Below, one piece after another: positions 46,090-57,541 of a stretch of DNA of 64,000 nt. Under the pieces are notes generated by a model. It worked only from the letters and a program-made list of their open reading frames with translations. It made no database searches and had not been told where the DNA came from. Position numbers and translations under genes: made by a program. Within the stretch, counting starts at the first letter, position 1; each line of letters starts with the position of its first letter. Source of the DNA: Anniella stebbinsi. Lineage: Eukaryota > Chordata > Lepidosauria > Squamata > Anniellidae. The stretch spans positions 187,867,654-187,931,653 of the forward strand of contig JARDYH010000001.1 in NCBI GenBank assembly GCA_029215795.1. The letters are read 5' to 3'.

Positions 46090-46760
46090 ATAAACAAGCG
46101 AGGGGGGTTGATAGCTGTCATCATCACCATCATGGCTTTCATTTGGCTGCCTAATGAGTCAGATCACAGGCAGAGAGAAAAATTGTCAATCGCCCAGGCT
46201 CTAATGAATTTTTTTGCAAATTGTAATCAAGCCAGGCCGTCTCAGCTCGCTGATTAATGAGACCCAAGAGGCTTGGCCAGCACCTCAGCTTTTTATTCCA
46301 TCCCAGCCTCCCCGCACTAAATTAACAGCAACTTGTCTGCGCTTCAAATTAACTCCCAATGATTAATTCTGATGGGGGGGCCTGAAGAATAGCTGGCGCT
46401 AATAGACACTGGCCTCTGATGCTGTTTGAAATTAATACACTTCCCCCCCTCTGGCTGCCTGCTTTAATCCAGCGCTGGGCTTTGACATCCCTATATTTGT
46501 TGTTACAATAAATTTCACTTACATCTGCACATCAAATTATTACAAAGCTCGCGGCCCCATCCCAGAAAGATGGAGGCCAAGCTGAAAAACAGCCGGGAAA
46601 GTTGGATTGGGAATCGCGCAGTTTTTAGCCAACAAATCCACGCTTGCATTTATAGCCGTCTATTTTACATTTGATTAGAAATACTGGAGAGAGAGAGAGA
46701 GAATTCTATCACTAATTGTTTGTGCTATTTCACACAGCTCTGCGGCACTAGGTAATTCAT
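46090..46760. promoter_or_regulatory. Strong candidate enhancer 3.6 kb downstream of GBX2
   Basis: Long repeat-free block dense in homeodomain-type sites: GCTCTAATGAATTT, GCTGATTAATGAGACC, AAATTAACAGCAAC, CAATGATTAATTCTGATG, GAAATTAATACAC and CAAATTATTAC. An AP-1/MAF-type TGAGTCA lies at 46155-46161. AT-rich islands are separated by GC-rich segments, typical of deeply conserved developmental enhancers. Conservation was not measured. Confidence 0.45.
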
Positions 46761-47019
46761 TTTAATGTACAAAGAGCGGATCTTCCATTTCTGGGAAGTG
46801 GAGGGGAAAGAAAATCTCGCTTTTTAATAAAGGTTTTAGGACGTGGGAAAAAAGGGATGACTCTTGCGAAGGTTATTTACTACCCCTATGGGCAAGAGAG
46901 GACGTAGCCAAATGACACTTATTTCCTTGGCCCTATCAAAAAGTACGAGGAAAGTTTAGTCCGCAGAAAGGGAAGGTGTAAAAAAGACTAATATCTACTC
47001 CTCCCCCACCCCCGGCCCC

Positions 47020-47480
47020 AGGATTAAGAACCAGGTGGAGAGGGAGCCGAGCGGGACTCTGCTGTCATTCAAATCGAGTGCCAATTGAGGTCTCCTGGAC
47101 AGGATGAATGAATGATGCCTCTAAGTGCCCCCCAGCCTCCTGTTGTCCTCAACTGCCCCGTAATCTCCGCTCCTCCTAGTTCGCTGGCGGGGGGAAATAT
47201 TTTAACTCCACCCCACCCACCCCCACCTATATGGATTTACGGCTCTGATGACCGTTGTTAAGTCACCAGACGGAGGTCAATTTCCTTCCCTCCCCCTCCC
47301 CCGCGTAGGTCACTGGGGGAAACACAGCTGTAGCAGGGCAGGAGACCCGGCCCCCTTTCTCCCTCCTCTTCCTCCCCCCTCCCCACAAGGATCAGCTCTC
47401 CCTTCCAACTTGTTTCTGTTTGTGTTGACTTAATTGGTTTAATTATTTCAGCTGTGATTGGCAAGGCTCAATCTTTTTAA
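47020..47480. promoter_or_regulatory. Candidate enhancer downstream of GBX2
   Basis: Repeat-free. Contains TCATTCAAATCGAGTGCCAA, GATGACCGTTGTTAAGTCAC, CGGAGGTCAATTTCC, CGCGTAGGTCACTGG (nuclear-receptor-like AGGTCA words) and CTTAATTGGTTTAATTATTT followed by CAGCTGTGATTGG. Confidence 0.4.
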
Positions 47481-50400
47481 GCGCCCCTCGTGCCCCAGGG
47501 GTCTGCCAGTGATCTCTTGTCAGAAAGAAGGCCGATTGCTTTGGCAAGCCCACGAGTTTTACAAGAGCCCCTTTGTGGCCAGGAATGGAGAGAAAACTGG
47601 GAATGACCCGGCTTGGCCTCCGCTCTGCGGGAGACCTTTTCGCCAAAAAAAAAAAACAAAAAAAAAAAACACAAAGAAAAAAAAGGGGGGGGGGGAACAG
47701 TGAGATTTTCGTTTAAAGGCCAACCCGAAATTGTAGGCCACAGAAAAATGGTCTCCAGATCGCGAACCATGCCAAGCTGCTGGGCCCGATTTGGATTCGC
47801 GTTGACGGTACACGACCTTGCCCGTGATACAGAACTCTGTACCCATCAGAATTGATCTGGTTTAGAACCTCATAGCAATGCCGGCCGTGAGGCTCTAAAG
47901 GCAGACAAAGGTCGGTTCGAAATGCTAACATTTCAAGTCACTTCGTTTATATCCAAGGAAAGGAGAGAAGTGCCCAGAAAGCAGCCGGTTTGGAAAGCGT
48001 TTCCTTTTGGGTTGATTCAAAGCGATGCATTTGAGGAGGCACAAAGAGGGTGGCGGCACCTCAAAGGCAAACACTCTCTGTTGTTGTGTTTGCTGCCATA
48101 AACTAACACGACGACCCTGGGAAATGACAGGAGTGGTATTCCTGCTTCCGAAGGGAAGTCAGGATAGAGCAAAATAAGATGGAAAGAAAGGACCTCTGTT
48201 AAACTTCGCTCTCCCATCACCTTAGGAATAGGATAGACAGCATGACTAAGAAGACGCCTGGAAAAGGGGGGGGGGGGAATCGAGAAAACTCACCCTAGAC
48301 CGATCCTAAATGTTTTCTCTCCTGGGCGTAAATCTCAATGCAAGTGTGGGAGAGACACATCGATTGATTGGGAGGGGGGAATTTCTGCCGCCTGGACTGT
48401 TAGCTCTTTGGAGTCGTTGAGGAAACAGTTTACCCTTACTCTGAGTAAAGATGCACAGGATCGCGTTGCAGATATGCAAATCATTTTGCTGCTGCAACTC
48501 CTGTGAGCAGGTTAGTAAGGAGGCGGAGGCGGCTAAGAGAGATTCAGTGTTGTGCCTTAGTCTTCTCAAACCTAGCAGGGATAACGAGGCTGTTTGAGGC
48601 AGCTCTTGTACCAGTAGCCAGGTCTATCTATAGGTAGCAGCTCAAGCGCATTTTCAATATGTGTCCTTATGGGATGGAAGCAAAAGCACTCTCAGGCAGT
48701 CTCAGCCAGATCAATCTTCATATTCAGCCCTTATGGTGTAAACAGGAGAAATATGAGCAGGGTAACTGAACATGAATGCAAATCAAACTGTCACAGTAAT
48801 AAAGTACCCGAAACATTGACACACAAAAGCAACACCATATGTATGAAGACAACCTGTATGAATTATAAATTACATCATAAAAATTGATTGCCTATTTTAA
48901 GCATTCAGAAACAGACACACAGACACCAAACTGCCGTTGACTGCCTTCATGCTCTCCCAAGAAGGTTATCTCAGCAGCCTCCCTAGATGTGGATGATCCC
49001 AAGATTTCTGCAGTGCTGATACAAGTTCTGGCTTCGGACAGAATTCATGAGTCATTCTTCAGCTTTGAAGGGTTATGGAGAACAGAGGCTCCCTGACTAA
49101 ATTTGGCAATTTCCATAACCTTTTTATTCCACTGCTTGGTTTCTTTGGCTTTGCCTTCCCTGGTGTAACCCTATGAAAGCTTTTGTGTCACATAGGACTG
49201 TTCTGCTTGCGGCCATTTAGACAACCAAAGTGCAACTGTAATCCAATGGACAGCATCACCTTTTCACTATTGTTTATTCTTGTGACTAACATCTCGACAG
49301 CTATCCATACCTCCAATTAAACATACACACAAATTTTTAAAAATGAGTTTGCTAGATAAACCAATTTGTTATAGTCATTAACTATTCATAGTGTGCCATA
49401 CTCTTAAATGTGCAAACTGTACATTTTGTTTCTGCTCAGGCAGGTTTCTGTAATTCCATTTCATGAGGAAAGGGTTGCCCCACGAGAGTCCAAGGCTGAG
49501 CAGAGACTTGACATCATCTCTCCAAAGCTGCCAAAGTTGTAAAAAGACGCCAAAGTCACCCCATCAGATCACCTTGACTCTGGTGTCTCTCAGGTAGGTA
49601 GGTAAAATTGCAAACCATTGCCTTTCCTTAGACTCTAAATTCCTTGGAACAGGGACTAGCTTTGGCTGCTTACATTATTCTGTACTCTGTTGTTTATGTT
49701 ACTCTGTAAAGCACTATGTACATTGATAAAATAATGTTTCAGACTATCACATCAACAAGGTCCCTAAGAATGCACCTGATTGCACCAGAACCAACTTCGA
49801 TTTATGAGTATGTTTTGCTTTTAAAATTTCTTCCGCTTAATATATATGCCACACAAAAACTTGAATATTTCCATTCCCCCAGTAATGGTTATAATTAAAG
49901 AAAACTCTCTACCAAAATACTTAGTTCTTATATTTTCTAGAACCACAAAGACATCAGGTTGGATCCAGACAGGCAGAGTTGGGGCATGCGGTGGGTGCGT
50001 GTGGTGCTGAGGCAAATCTATTATGTTATCTACAGCCCTGTTGGCTCATGGAGTGGGATTTCGTTGCTCTTAATTCCCATCCTATTGCTTTCCACAGGCA
50101 CAACAGGGCCCTCCACTGTGGCAGAACTCTGCTCCCACTGAGGGTGGGGCAACTCTGCCAGCTCCTGACCCCTTCCAGAAAGCAACGTGGTGGGTGGGGG
50201 GAGGGGTTGTACTGTACTTCATTCCCTTTGAATAGAAGGGCTTTTGATGAGCTTTTCACACTGATTTCAATGGGACCAAAATGCATCCAGCTCCCTCTGG
50301 CTTCAACCCATCATGTGCCTATCAACTTCCAGGAAGAGGTTTGGTTTGGGTGTCATCTGGGGCAAAGAACTCCATGGACAGGAGGAGGGGGATCTCCTCA

Positions 50401-51089
50401 GGCTGGCAAATGTCCTGTAGGTGTCACGTCACAAATGAAATGGAAAAGAAGTCCTGAGGAGATGAACCCCTCCAACACACGTGCACAAGCACACACTGCT
50501 ATTTTAAAAACAATAAAACAAATATTACAACCATAAGGTAAATGGAAGATCTGAGGATAAAGGGCATTTATTCAGAGAGAGAGAAAAGTATCTTCCTCAA
50601 ATGGTTTCTGTTTAGCCAAACCAGGGTCCTCTCTAGCCTGTGTCATGTCATGTTACATGTTCTCTAATGTGGCTTATCTCCCAAAGGTTACTAAGTCATA
50701 ACGGGGCAGACATCCTAGCAGAGGCTAGGAAGTTCATTATAAAACACTTGGCTTTAGGCACCACACCGCCCTTTCAACAACATCAAAGAACTGCCCCATT
50801 GGCTCACAATGCCAACCTCTAATCCACAATATATGCAACTCAAACGATGTTGCTCCCAAAATGGCTTTATCACAGTGCCACGCCATAGGAGACAGATGCA
50901 CTGCACACAAATTGCTCCCCAGTCAAACAACAGGGGACCAGCCCTATGCAAGATGGGGGCCCAACCCCGGCTGCTACCCTCTTCCCAGCAACTCCTGAGA
51001 AAATGCTAGTCTTTGGGCAGGGGGAGGGAGGGGAAGGGAAATGTAGCCTTTCCTTGGGAAATACTGTAGCCCCATGCAAACGGCCCTCG
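47481..51089. other. No gene recognised
   Basis: Contains A-rich and G-rich low complexity at 47645-47695, a G-run near 48268, the MITE remnant at 48040-48125 and a diverged short MITE at 48420-48480. The frame at 49979-50536 (185 codons) lacks any recognisable domain. Confidence 0.4.
48040..48125. mobile_element. Remnant of the GTCTTGTGGCA MITE family
   Basis: GGCGGCACCTCAAAGGCAAAC, TCTGTTGTTGTGTTTGCTGC and CATAAACTAACACGACGACC recall the family ends, but the order is disturbed. Confidence 0.4.
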
Positions 51090-51380
51090 AGAATGGAGGA
51101 CTGCCTGCTCTGTGGCTGCTCTTTTTCCTGCTGCGCTCAGGCCATAGAGAACTCTAATCTCTTTATTTCAAGCCACTTCATCCCCTCTCATGCTTTTGTT
51201 ATGGCTCCAGCCCCTGGCTTTGTGGTATGACCGCCGATCTTTTTTAAAGCCCCTTCCCCTCTCATTTGGGGTCTCTGCGGCTGCCTGTATTACAATGGAT
51301 AAAACGGGATTACACTGACTTGATCCTATTAAACCCTGCCGACTGATCTGCATTGACCTCCCTGCAGCTCACTCTGCAAA
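51090..51380. promoter_or_regulatory. Candidate conserved non-coding block
   Basis: Repeat-free. CATGCTTTTGTTATGGCTCC (SOX-like), ATTACAATGGATAAAACGGG, GGGATTACACTGACTTGATC (bicoid/OTX-type GGATTA) and TCTAATCTCTTTATTTC. Confidence 0.35.
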
Positions 51381-51639
51381 CTTACTTAAAACTTTTCTCT
51401 GGTCATTTATACACACACACAGGCAGGAAAGGATATATAAAATTGGGCTGATGCTGGCACAAAGCTAGCCAAGAGAGTGACAGAGATTTTTTTTTTTTTA
51501 AATGGTTGTGAAAGAAGTCCATATCCCATTCTAAGAGTTTCTTCCAGTCTCTGCCTATTTTCTTTTTCTTCTGTTTGCATACCATCTAACATCTCATTTC
51601 TGTTAAGGTGGTTGGTTAGGGAGCAAGGGAGCAAGCCCC

Positions 51640-51860
51640 TGTGGATTACAAAGAACCAGACCCAGCCAAATGTAGTATTAGGATTGATTCTAACATTACT
51701 TTTCTTGCCAATATTATGTTGCCCAGCTGCTTTCAAGCATTAATTTGTATGTTCAAATGTCATGTATGAATAAAGCAACCATATTTATGGATATCATAAT
51801 GTGATTGCAGGGCCTTCTGATTGCAGAGTATAGCTGTGAATTTCAAGGCAAGTCACATTC
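51640..51860. promoter_or_regulatory. Weak candidate conserved non-coding block
   Basis: Repeat-free AT-rich sequence with TATTAGGATTGATTCTAACA, AAGCATTAATTTGTATG and GGATATCATAATGTGATTGC. Confidence 0.25.
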
Positions 51861-52146
51861 ACAAGAAATGTAATATCTGTTGTATGTAGGATGGCCCAAT
51901 CAAGGTCCCAGGATGGTTCTTGCAGCTTTTGGAGTTGCACAGAATGTAAATTTCCCCATTACAGCACAGAGTTAATGGGAGCAGTCGCAAATGGTAATGT
52001 TCTGCCTTCCAGGAACCCTTTTGCACCAACGCCAAGAATAAGAGGCAAGACACAAAGTATTGGATTAAAATAGGGCTAGAATTTTATTAACATTACAGCA
52101 ATGGGATCTGCAACCAAACCCCTTTCTACACCAAAGGGGTGTAGAG

Positions 52147-52466
52147 TTGGGTGACCAGATAAAATCCAGGTCAGGACTCATGTAACTTTAACAGTTGTAG
52201 AGAAAAGGGAATTTCAGCCAGTTTCATTTGTATGCAATTAGTTCCTGGTGAAATTCCCTTTTCATCACAACAGTTAAAGTTACAGGGGCCCTGCCCTCTT
52301 TGGTATATGGTCACTCTAGTATAGTGCATGTACCTTTAACTGTTATGATGAAGAGGGAATATCACCAGGAACTAATTGCATACAAATGAAACTGGCTGAA
52401 ATTCCCTTTTCTCTACAACTGTTAAAGTTACATGAGCCCTGACCTGGATTTTATCTGGTCAGCCTA
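52147..52466. mobile_element. hAT-type MITE, 320 bp, copy 3
   Basis: Starts TTGGGTGACCAGATAAAATC and ends GATTTTATCTGGTCAGCCTA. Palindromic throughout like the other copies. AAATAGGG lies directly right of it, but its partner is 71 bp away on the left (52068-52075). Confidence 0.9.
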
Positions 52467-53280
52467 AAATAGGGCCACCTTGTACTCCAACTTGTCACCA
52501 AAGACCTCAGTTGTATACTTTTTGAAACCTCTGGAGGGATTGCCTAGCAGTTGACAGCCTAATTGGCTTGCTTCCTGCCCCACCTTTCTCATATCCTTGC
52601 TACTCTAAAATTCATAGTGAAATCATTCAACCCCCAACCTTTGCTTTGAATGCCTTGGTGGCAAGCTATCTTTACTGGATCTTGATGCCAGACGTCTGTA
52701 TCCCATAGCACCATGAAAATTGCATTTTGTGCTCTGCTGGAATATACCAGATCTTGCACAATCCCTCATATACCCTAAACGGATTGAACTCCTTTCTAGT
52801 TCTGTTGTAACTAGCTCTGGTGCTTGGCCTTGGCCCTTCAAACGTCCACACAGTGGCTGGCATTACTTTAGGCCTGCTCCTGGCCTTGAGGTGAAGAGCT
52901 TGGGATCGTTCCATCTGCATGTGGGACAGGGTGTGTCAGCAGTGCTGTTGACCAGGCCCAGCACAGGGCATACAGAAAAAAAAGAATGTTAAAACACAGG
53001 CAATGTAGGGTAAATTCCCTAACAAGCCACAATGCTCTTTAAGTCAAAGAGTTGATAACATTCACGGTTGACTGGCTGTCACACTCTAACAACATCCTTA
53101 GAACTGAACAAAAATTCCTGGCCTAATGTGAAATTCAGCATCAGATTATCTGGGATACAGCCCCAGAAGATGGCACAACACATCCCAATGAATTGGGTTG
53201 GGTGCATTTTGCCTGATTTGGTCCACCGTCACATACCACTATGCTGATTATTTGCCCCACCCCTTGCAAAACAACTGGGA
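52467..53280. other. No gene recognised
   Basis: Unique-looking sequence. Short frames at 52623-52992 on both strands overlap and have no family signature. Confidence 0.4.
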
Positions 53281-53950
53281 GTAGTATTTATTTTAGTTAT
53301 TTATTAAAACATTTGTATCCCACCCTATTATCACTGGGATCTCAGGGCAGCGTACAGATAAAATCAGAACAATAACATAACTAAAAATGTATTAAATCGT
53401 AAACAAATTAAAACTGGTAGAATTTTTTAAAAAAGCAATAAAACAATTTAAAACAATTTAAAACTACCTATAACCATGCAGAATTTAGCCCTCAAATGCT
53501 CTGACAAAAAGCCATGTTTTAACTTGGTGCCGAAATGAAGCCAGTGTTGGTGCCAGTCAGGCCTCCAAGGGGAGGACATTCCACAGCCAGGGTGCCACAA
53601 CAGAGGAAGTCCTCTCCCACATCCGACCATAACATATGTCTCACGTTGGTGGGGCACAGAGGAAGGCTCCTCCAACAGATCTCAAATCTCAGGCAGGCAT
53701 ATATAGGGAGAAGCGCTCTCCCTGAAGCACTGAGGTCCCAAGCCATTTAGGGCTTTAAACGTCATTACCAACAACTTGAATTCCAACCGGAAGCAAACAG
53801 GCAGCCAATGCAATTCTTTTAAGACTGGTGTTATATGGTCTTTAGAGGATGTTCCAGTGAGCAGTCTAGCTGCTGCATTCTGCACCATCTGCAACTTCCA
53901 AGTCATCTTCAAGGGCAGCCCTTCATAGAGTGCATGGCAGTAGTCTAATG
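53281..53950 (-). mobile_element. L2-like LINE, minus strand, 3' part of a split copy
   Basis: Read on the minus strand: LDYCHALYEGLPLKM, VQNAAARLLTGTSSKDHITP and LHWLPVCFRLEFKLLVMTFK, then a 3' UTR ending in (TTTA)n at about 53281-53300. The upstream coding part continues at 56353 after a 2.4-kb interruption. Confidence 0.85.
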
Positions 53951-55566
53951 TAGGGCTGGGCACGGACCCCACAATTCGCTTCTGATGCCGATTCAGGCCT
54001 AACGGATCTAGCCCAATTCGCTTTGCATCAATTCAGACCTGATCCGCTTCAATTCAGATCCGAATCCAAATCAAGATTCGGATGTCCAAATCATTTGGAT
54101 TTGTCATTTTCCCATAGACTTGCATTGGACAAATTAAATGCCTATAACTTTTTATTTTTTAAGATAGAAACATGAAAGTTGGATACCTTACAGATGATAT
54201 AGGGCTGCTCATGTCTGTCAAATTTCAGGCAGATCTGTGCATGGGTTTTCCTGTAATCTACTGCTAAAAATAGGATGTTTCAGGCAAACCACTGAAAGCA
54301 AAGTGCTATAAAGTTCTGATTTTTTAAGACAGAAATATGTAAGTTGGAAACCTTAAAGAAGCCTTTCAGATGCTCATATGTGCCTAATCTCAGAAAGATC
54401 TGTGCAGTGGCTTCCCTGTAATCTACTGCTAAAAGAAATAGGATTTTTTCAGGCAAACTACTGAAAGCAGCCATTTAGCAAACAGCATGTGCCACCTCAC
54501 AGTATTCAGATAAAAATCTCCCCTACTTAAGTTTTCTTTTCTTTGTTCTCAAAGTGACAGATCCCCTCAGGCTCTTTGCATTCAAAGTAAAATAGGATAG
54601 CTGCAGTACACACATTGCCTGGCTGGGAGCAAACCCTCCCTGCGAGGCAGGACCGGACTGATATAACATTGGAGAAGCAGGCAGATTCTTGCAGGCAGGC
54701 AGGCTGCCTGGCTGTCAGAGTGAGAAAATGGAGCTCAGCATGTGGCTTCAGTAAGTGAGCCAGGCCGTGGTGAGAGCAAACAGAGCCCAACCCACAATAT
54801 GAGTCGGGAACGGGCTGATGTACAAAGAGGCAGCCATCAAAACAAAGCCAGAAACACAAAGCAACACTGCAAGGTGGGACCACAATGATAAAGTTGGAGA
54901 AGTGGGCAAGACCCGGCTCCTCCTCAACGTCTCGTGGAGAAGCAGGCAGGCAGCAATGGGCAGAGTGGCAGTCAGTCAGCAGGTTAGGGTGCGCGGCAGG
55001 CAAGCATTGGAGATGGAGAATGTGGCAGGCATCAATGGGCCATGATTCAGTGAGCCAAGGATAGTCTTGATTCCCATTAAGTAACACAAACACCGACCCA
55101 ACAAGGCGGCACAGAGGACAAGAGGCAGCAGGAGGCTGGGGCCATGGAGCCTTGGGAGCAAGTATGCCATAGGCTTGTGGGGTTCACCCACCCAGCCCAG
55201 CTACATCCCCCAGGAAGGCAGCAGGAGGGCAGAGAGGCGGCAGGGTGGCAGAGGCGGGGTGGCACATTTCTTTGAATAAATGATGATGCTAATAATTAAA
55301 AATTATACAGCCTGACTATCTATAATAGGACAGGGGGACTGCACAAAGCATCCTCTTCCTCAAAGAGTCCAGGTCAGTGAACCAAGGGCTGTCTCTACAT
55401 TCAAATCCAGAGCAAACACATCGACCCTGCAAGGTGGCACAGTGGTTGGAGAGTTTGATACATAGGCAGCAACAGCGAGAGATGCTGCATCATGCCCTTC
55501 ATGTGTGTGTGTTGTGTGTGCGCTGCTTTGCCAAACACAGTTGCCTGGAGCCAACAGACAGACAGG

Positions 55567-55597
<31 letters not shown>

Positions 55598-56352
55598 CTA
55601 CTAGTAGCTCCCCAGCCCAAATATGAAAAGGATTTTTTAAAGAATTAATAATATTGCTAATGCTAACACACAAAACATAGAACACTGATATGGGGGGTGG
55701 GAAAGCCTCAACAAACAGATGGGAAGAGGAGGGGAGGGAGGGAATTTTTAAAATATTATTTTTGTTTTGTTTTTTCAAGAGAAGGAGAAAAAGGAATACA
55801 GAAAGGCAAGAGAATGAGATATGAGATAGTGAGATAAGGTTGGGGGGGGGGGGAGATGAAGAAAGCCCAAATCACACCACACAAACAAACACTCCAAGTC
55901 TCCCCAACCACAAGCCTAAACTAGCTACCCAGCCCAAAGAACACTCCTATCCCTACCAAATCTCTAACCCACAATGAAAAAGGGGGAAGGAAGTTGGATC
56001 ACCTCATGGTTCTTAAGCCCTCCTCCACCATTGTGATTGGAGGCTGCTGGAGACTTCAGGAGGATTGGGGGATGAAGCTGTCAATTAACAGCCCATTCCC
56101 TCCTGCAAACTCCTCCTCTGCTCTCCACCCCCTCTTCCCCCCTCCAAAACAACAGTTAGAAGTGGAGCAAAGCTGTGCTGTCTGCACTTCTAAACAGATC
56201 AGAATTGATCCAAATAGCTTCGGATCGGGCTGATCTGACTCGGATCGATCCGGACCTCCCCAGGCCTCGCTTCTGATCTGTTGCTCTGTCTACCGAATCA
56301 CCCCAATTCGATTCTGATTTGGGATTCGAAAACAGAGCGCTGCACAGCACTA
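53951..56352. mobile_element. 2.4-kb non-autonomous DNA element splitting a LINE
   Basis: Termini TAGGGCTGGGCACGG and (complement) TAGTGCTGTGCAGCG are imperfect inverted repeats. Both subterminal regions are rich in GGATC/GATTCGG words (TCAAGATTCGGATGTCC on the left, GCTTCGGATCGGGCTGATCT on the right). A ~165-bp tandem lies at 54120-54480. No transposase domain is visible in any frame. The LINE is cut at its LDYC codons and resumes on the other side. hAT-like by its terminus; the target duplication is too eroded to prove it. Confidence 0.7.
54120..54480. repeat. ~165-bp tandem repeat inside the 2.4-kb element
   Basis: Two units: AAGTTGGATACCTTACAGAT at about 54176 and AAGTTGGAAACCTTAAAGAA at about 54341, each followed by GCTCATxTGT, CAGATCTGTGCA-type and CCTGTAATCTACTGCTAAAA. 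Confidence 0.8.
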
Positions 56353-56930
56353 CGTAATCAGGAAGTTATCAGCACATGGACTACTGTGGCTAGGTTATCC
56401 CTGTCCAGGAAAGGCTGTAGCTGGTGGATCAGCTGAAGCTGGCCCCAAGTACTCTGGGCCATGAAGTCCATCTGAACATCCAGTGACAAGGATGGTTCTA
56501 GGAGTACCCCCCAAGCTATGCATCTGCTCCTTTAGAGGGAGTGGAACCCCATCCAGAACAGGTTGCTTACCCAATTCCCAGACTCGGGAACCACTAACCC
56601 ACAGACCTTCTGTCTTATCAGGATTCAGCTTCAGTTTATTAGCCCTCATCCAGCCCATTACAGCCTCCAGGCACTGGTCCAGCACCTTCACCGCCCCAGC
56701 AGACTACGACAATGACAAGGAGAATAGAGCTGAGTATCACCAACATACTGATGACACCCAGCCCCAAAACCCCTAATGACCTCACCCAGCGGCTTCATAG
56801 AAATGTTGAACAGCATGGGGAATAGAATAGAGCCCCGTGGCACCCCACAGCTTAATAGCCATGGGGTGGAACAGGAATCCCCAATACCACTCTCTGGAAT
56901 TGGCCTGCAAGTAGTAGTCCAAAACGTCTG
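56353..56930 (-). mobile_element. L2-like LINE, minus strand, 5' part of the split copy
   Basis: On the minus strand: GVPRGSILFPMLFNISMKPL (near 56835-56780), a decayed YADD region, then VMGWMRANKLKLNPDKTEGL and QPVLDGVPLPLKEQMHSLG. These are the segments that precede the 53281-53950 part in an intact LINE. Confidence 0.85.
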
Positions 56931-56995
56931 GGGGATACCAGGTCAGGAAAGGCTGCCATTACTAGGCACTCATTGGATGAAGAGGGTAATACTGA

Positions 56996-57541
56996 GGCCC
57001 TTTGCACACCACAGGGGCGGAGAGGGTTGGAAGCAGGGAAACCTGGAAGTAACAACTTCTGGGTCCAGCATGCAGAGGCCACACTAGAATGCGACGGCCC
57101 GGGCTTCTACCTGGCTGGCGCAACTCGTGCGAGCCATTTTTTGGGGGGACAGATTTGCAGAGGTGTGCACAAGCACTCCTCCGCAAAAGTAAGTTTTTTT
57201 AAAAAAAAAAGCGCGTGATTGGCCCCCCACCATCCTGGGGATAGTGATTTTGTTGTCCCCCCCCATGATCTCGGAGCCGCGTGGTGTGGCTCCATGGCCA
57301 TTGGTGCAGCCACACTTACTCGTGAGTAAGTGTGGTTGCATCCAGGATGGGTGGCCACACCAGACGCCCATCTCGCTGCCCTCCTGGGAGCAGGGAACGA
57401 ATCGGGATAACTGCGTTCCCTGAACTCCAGGGAATATAGAGGGCTGGCCCCTGCCAGCTTGCGGGATGCCCTGTGCGTCATGCAGACTCTCCACGAGCCA
57501 GCAGGGGCAGCCACGGGAAAATGGCAGGTGTGGAAAGGGCC
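56996..57541. mobile_element. Harbinger-like MITE, 546 bp, TGA target duplication
   Basis: Left end GGCCCTTTGCACACC and right end GGTGTGGAAAGGGCC are inverted repeats. TGA flanks both sides (56993-56995 and 57542-57544), fitting the 3-bp TNA preference of PIF/Harbinger. Contains CACTTACTCGTGAGTAAGTG, an internal palindrome. An inverted relative is at 63059-63617. Confidence 0.8.

Noticed and set aside
49979..50536. 185-codon + strand frame
   Set aside because: No domain, no homology that I recognise, and no splice or promoter context; probably chance.
54527..55093. 188-codon minus-strand frame inside the 2.4-kb element as a possible transposase
   Set aside because: Cysteine/histidine/leucine-rich without DDE/D or hAT-dimerisation motifs. 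It overlaps GGCAGGCAGG-type low complexity.
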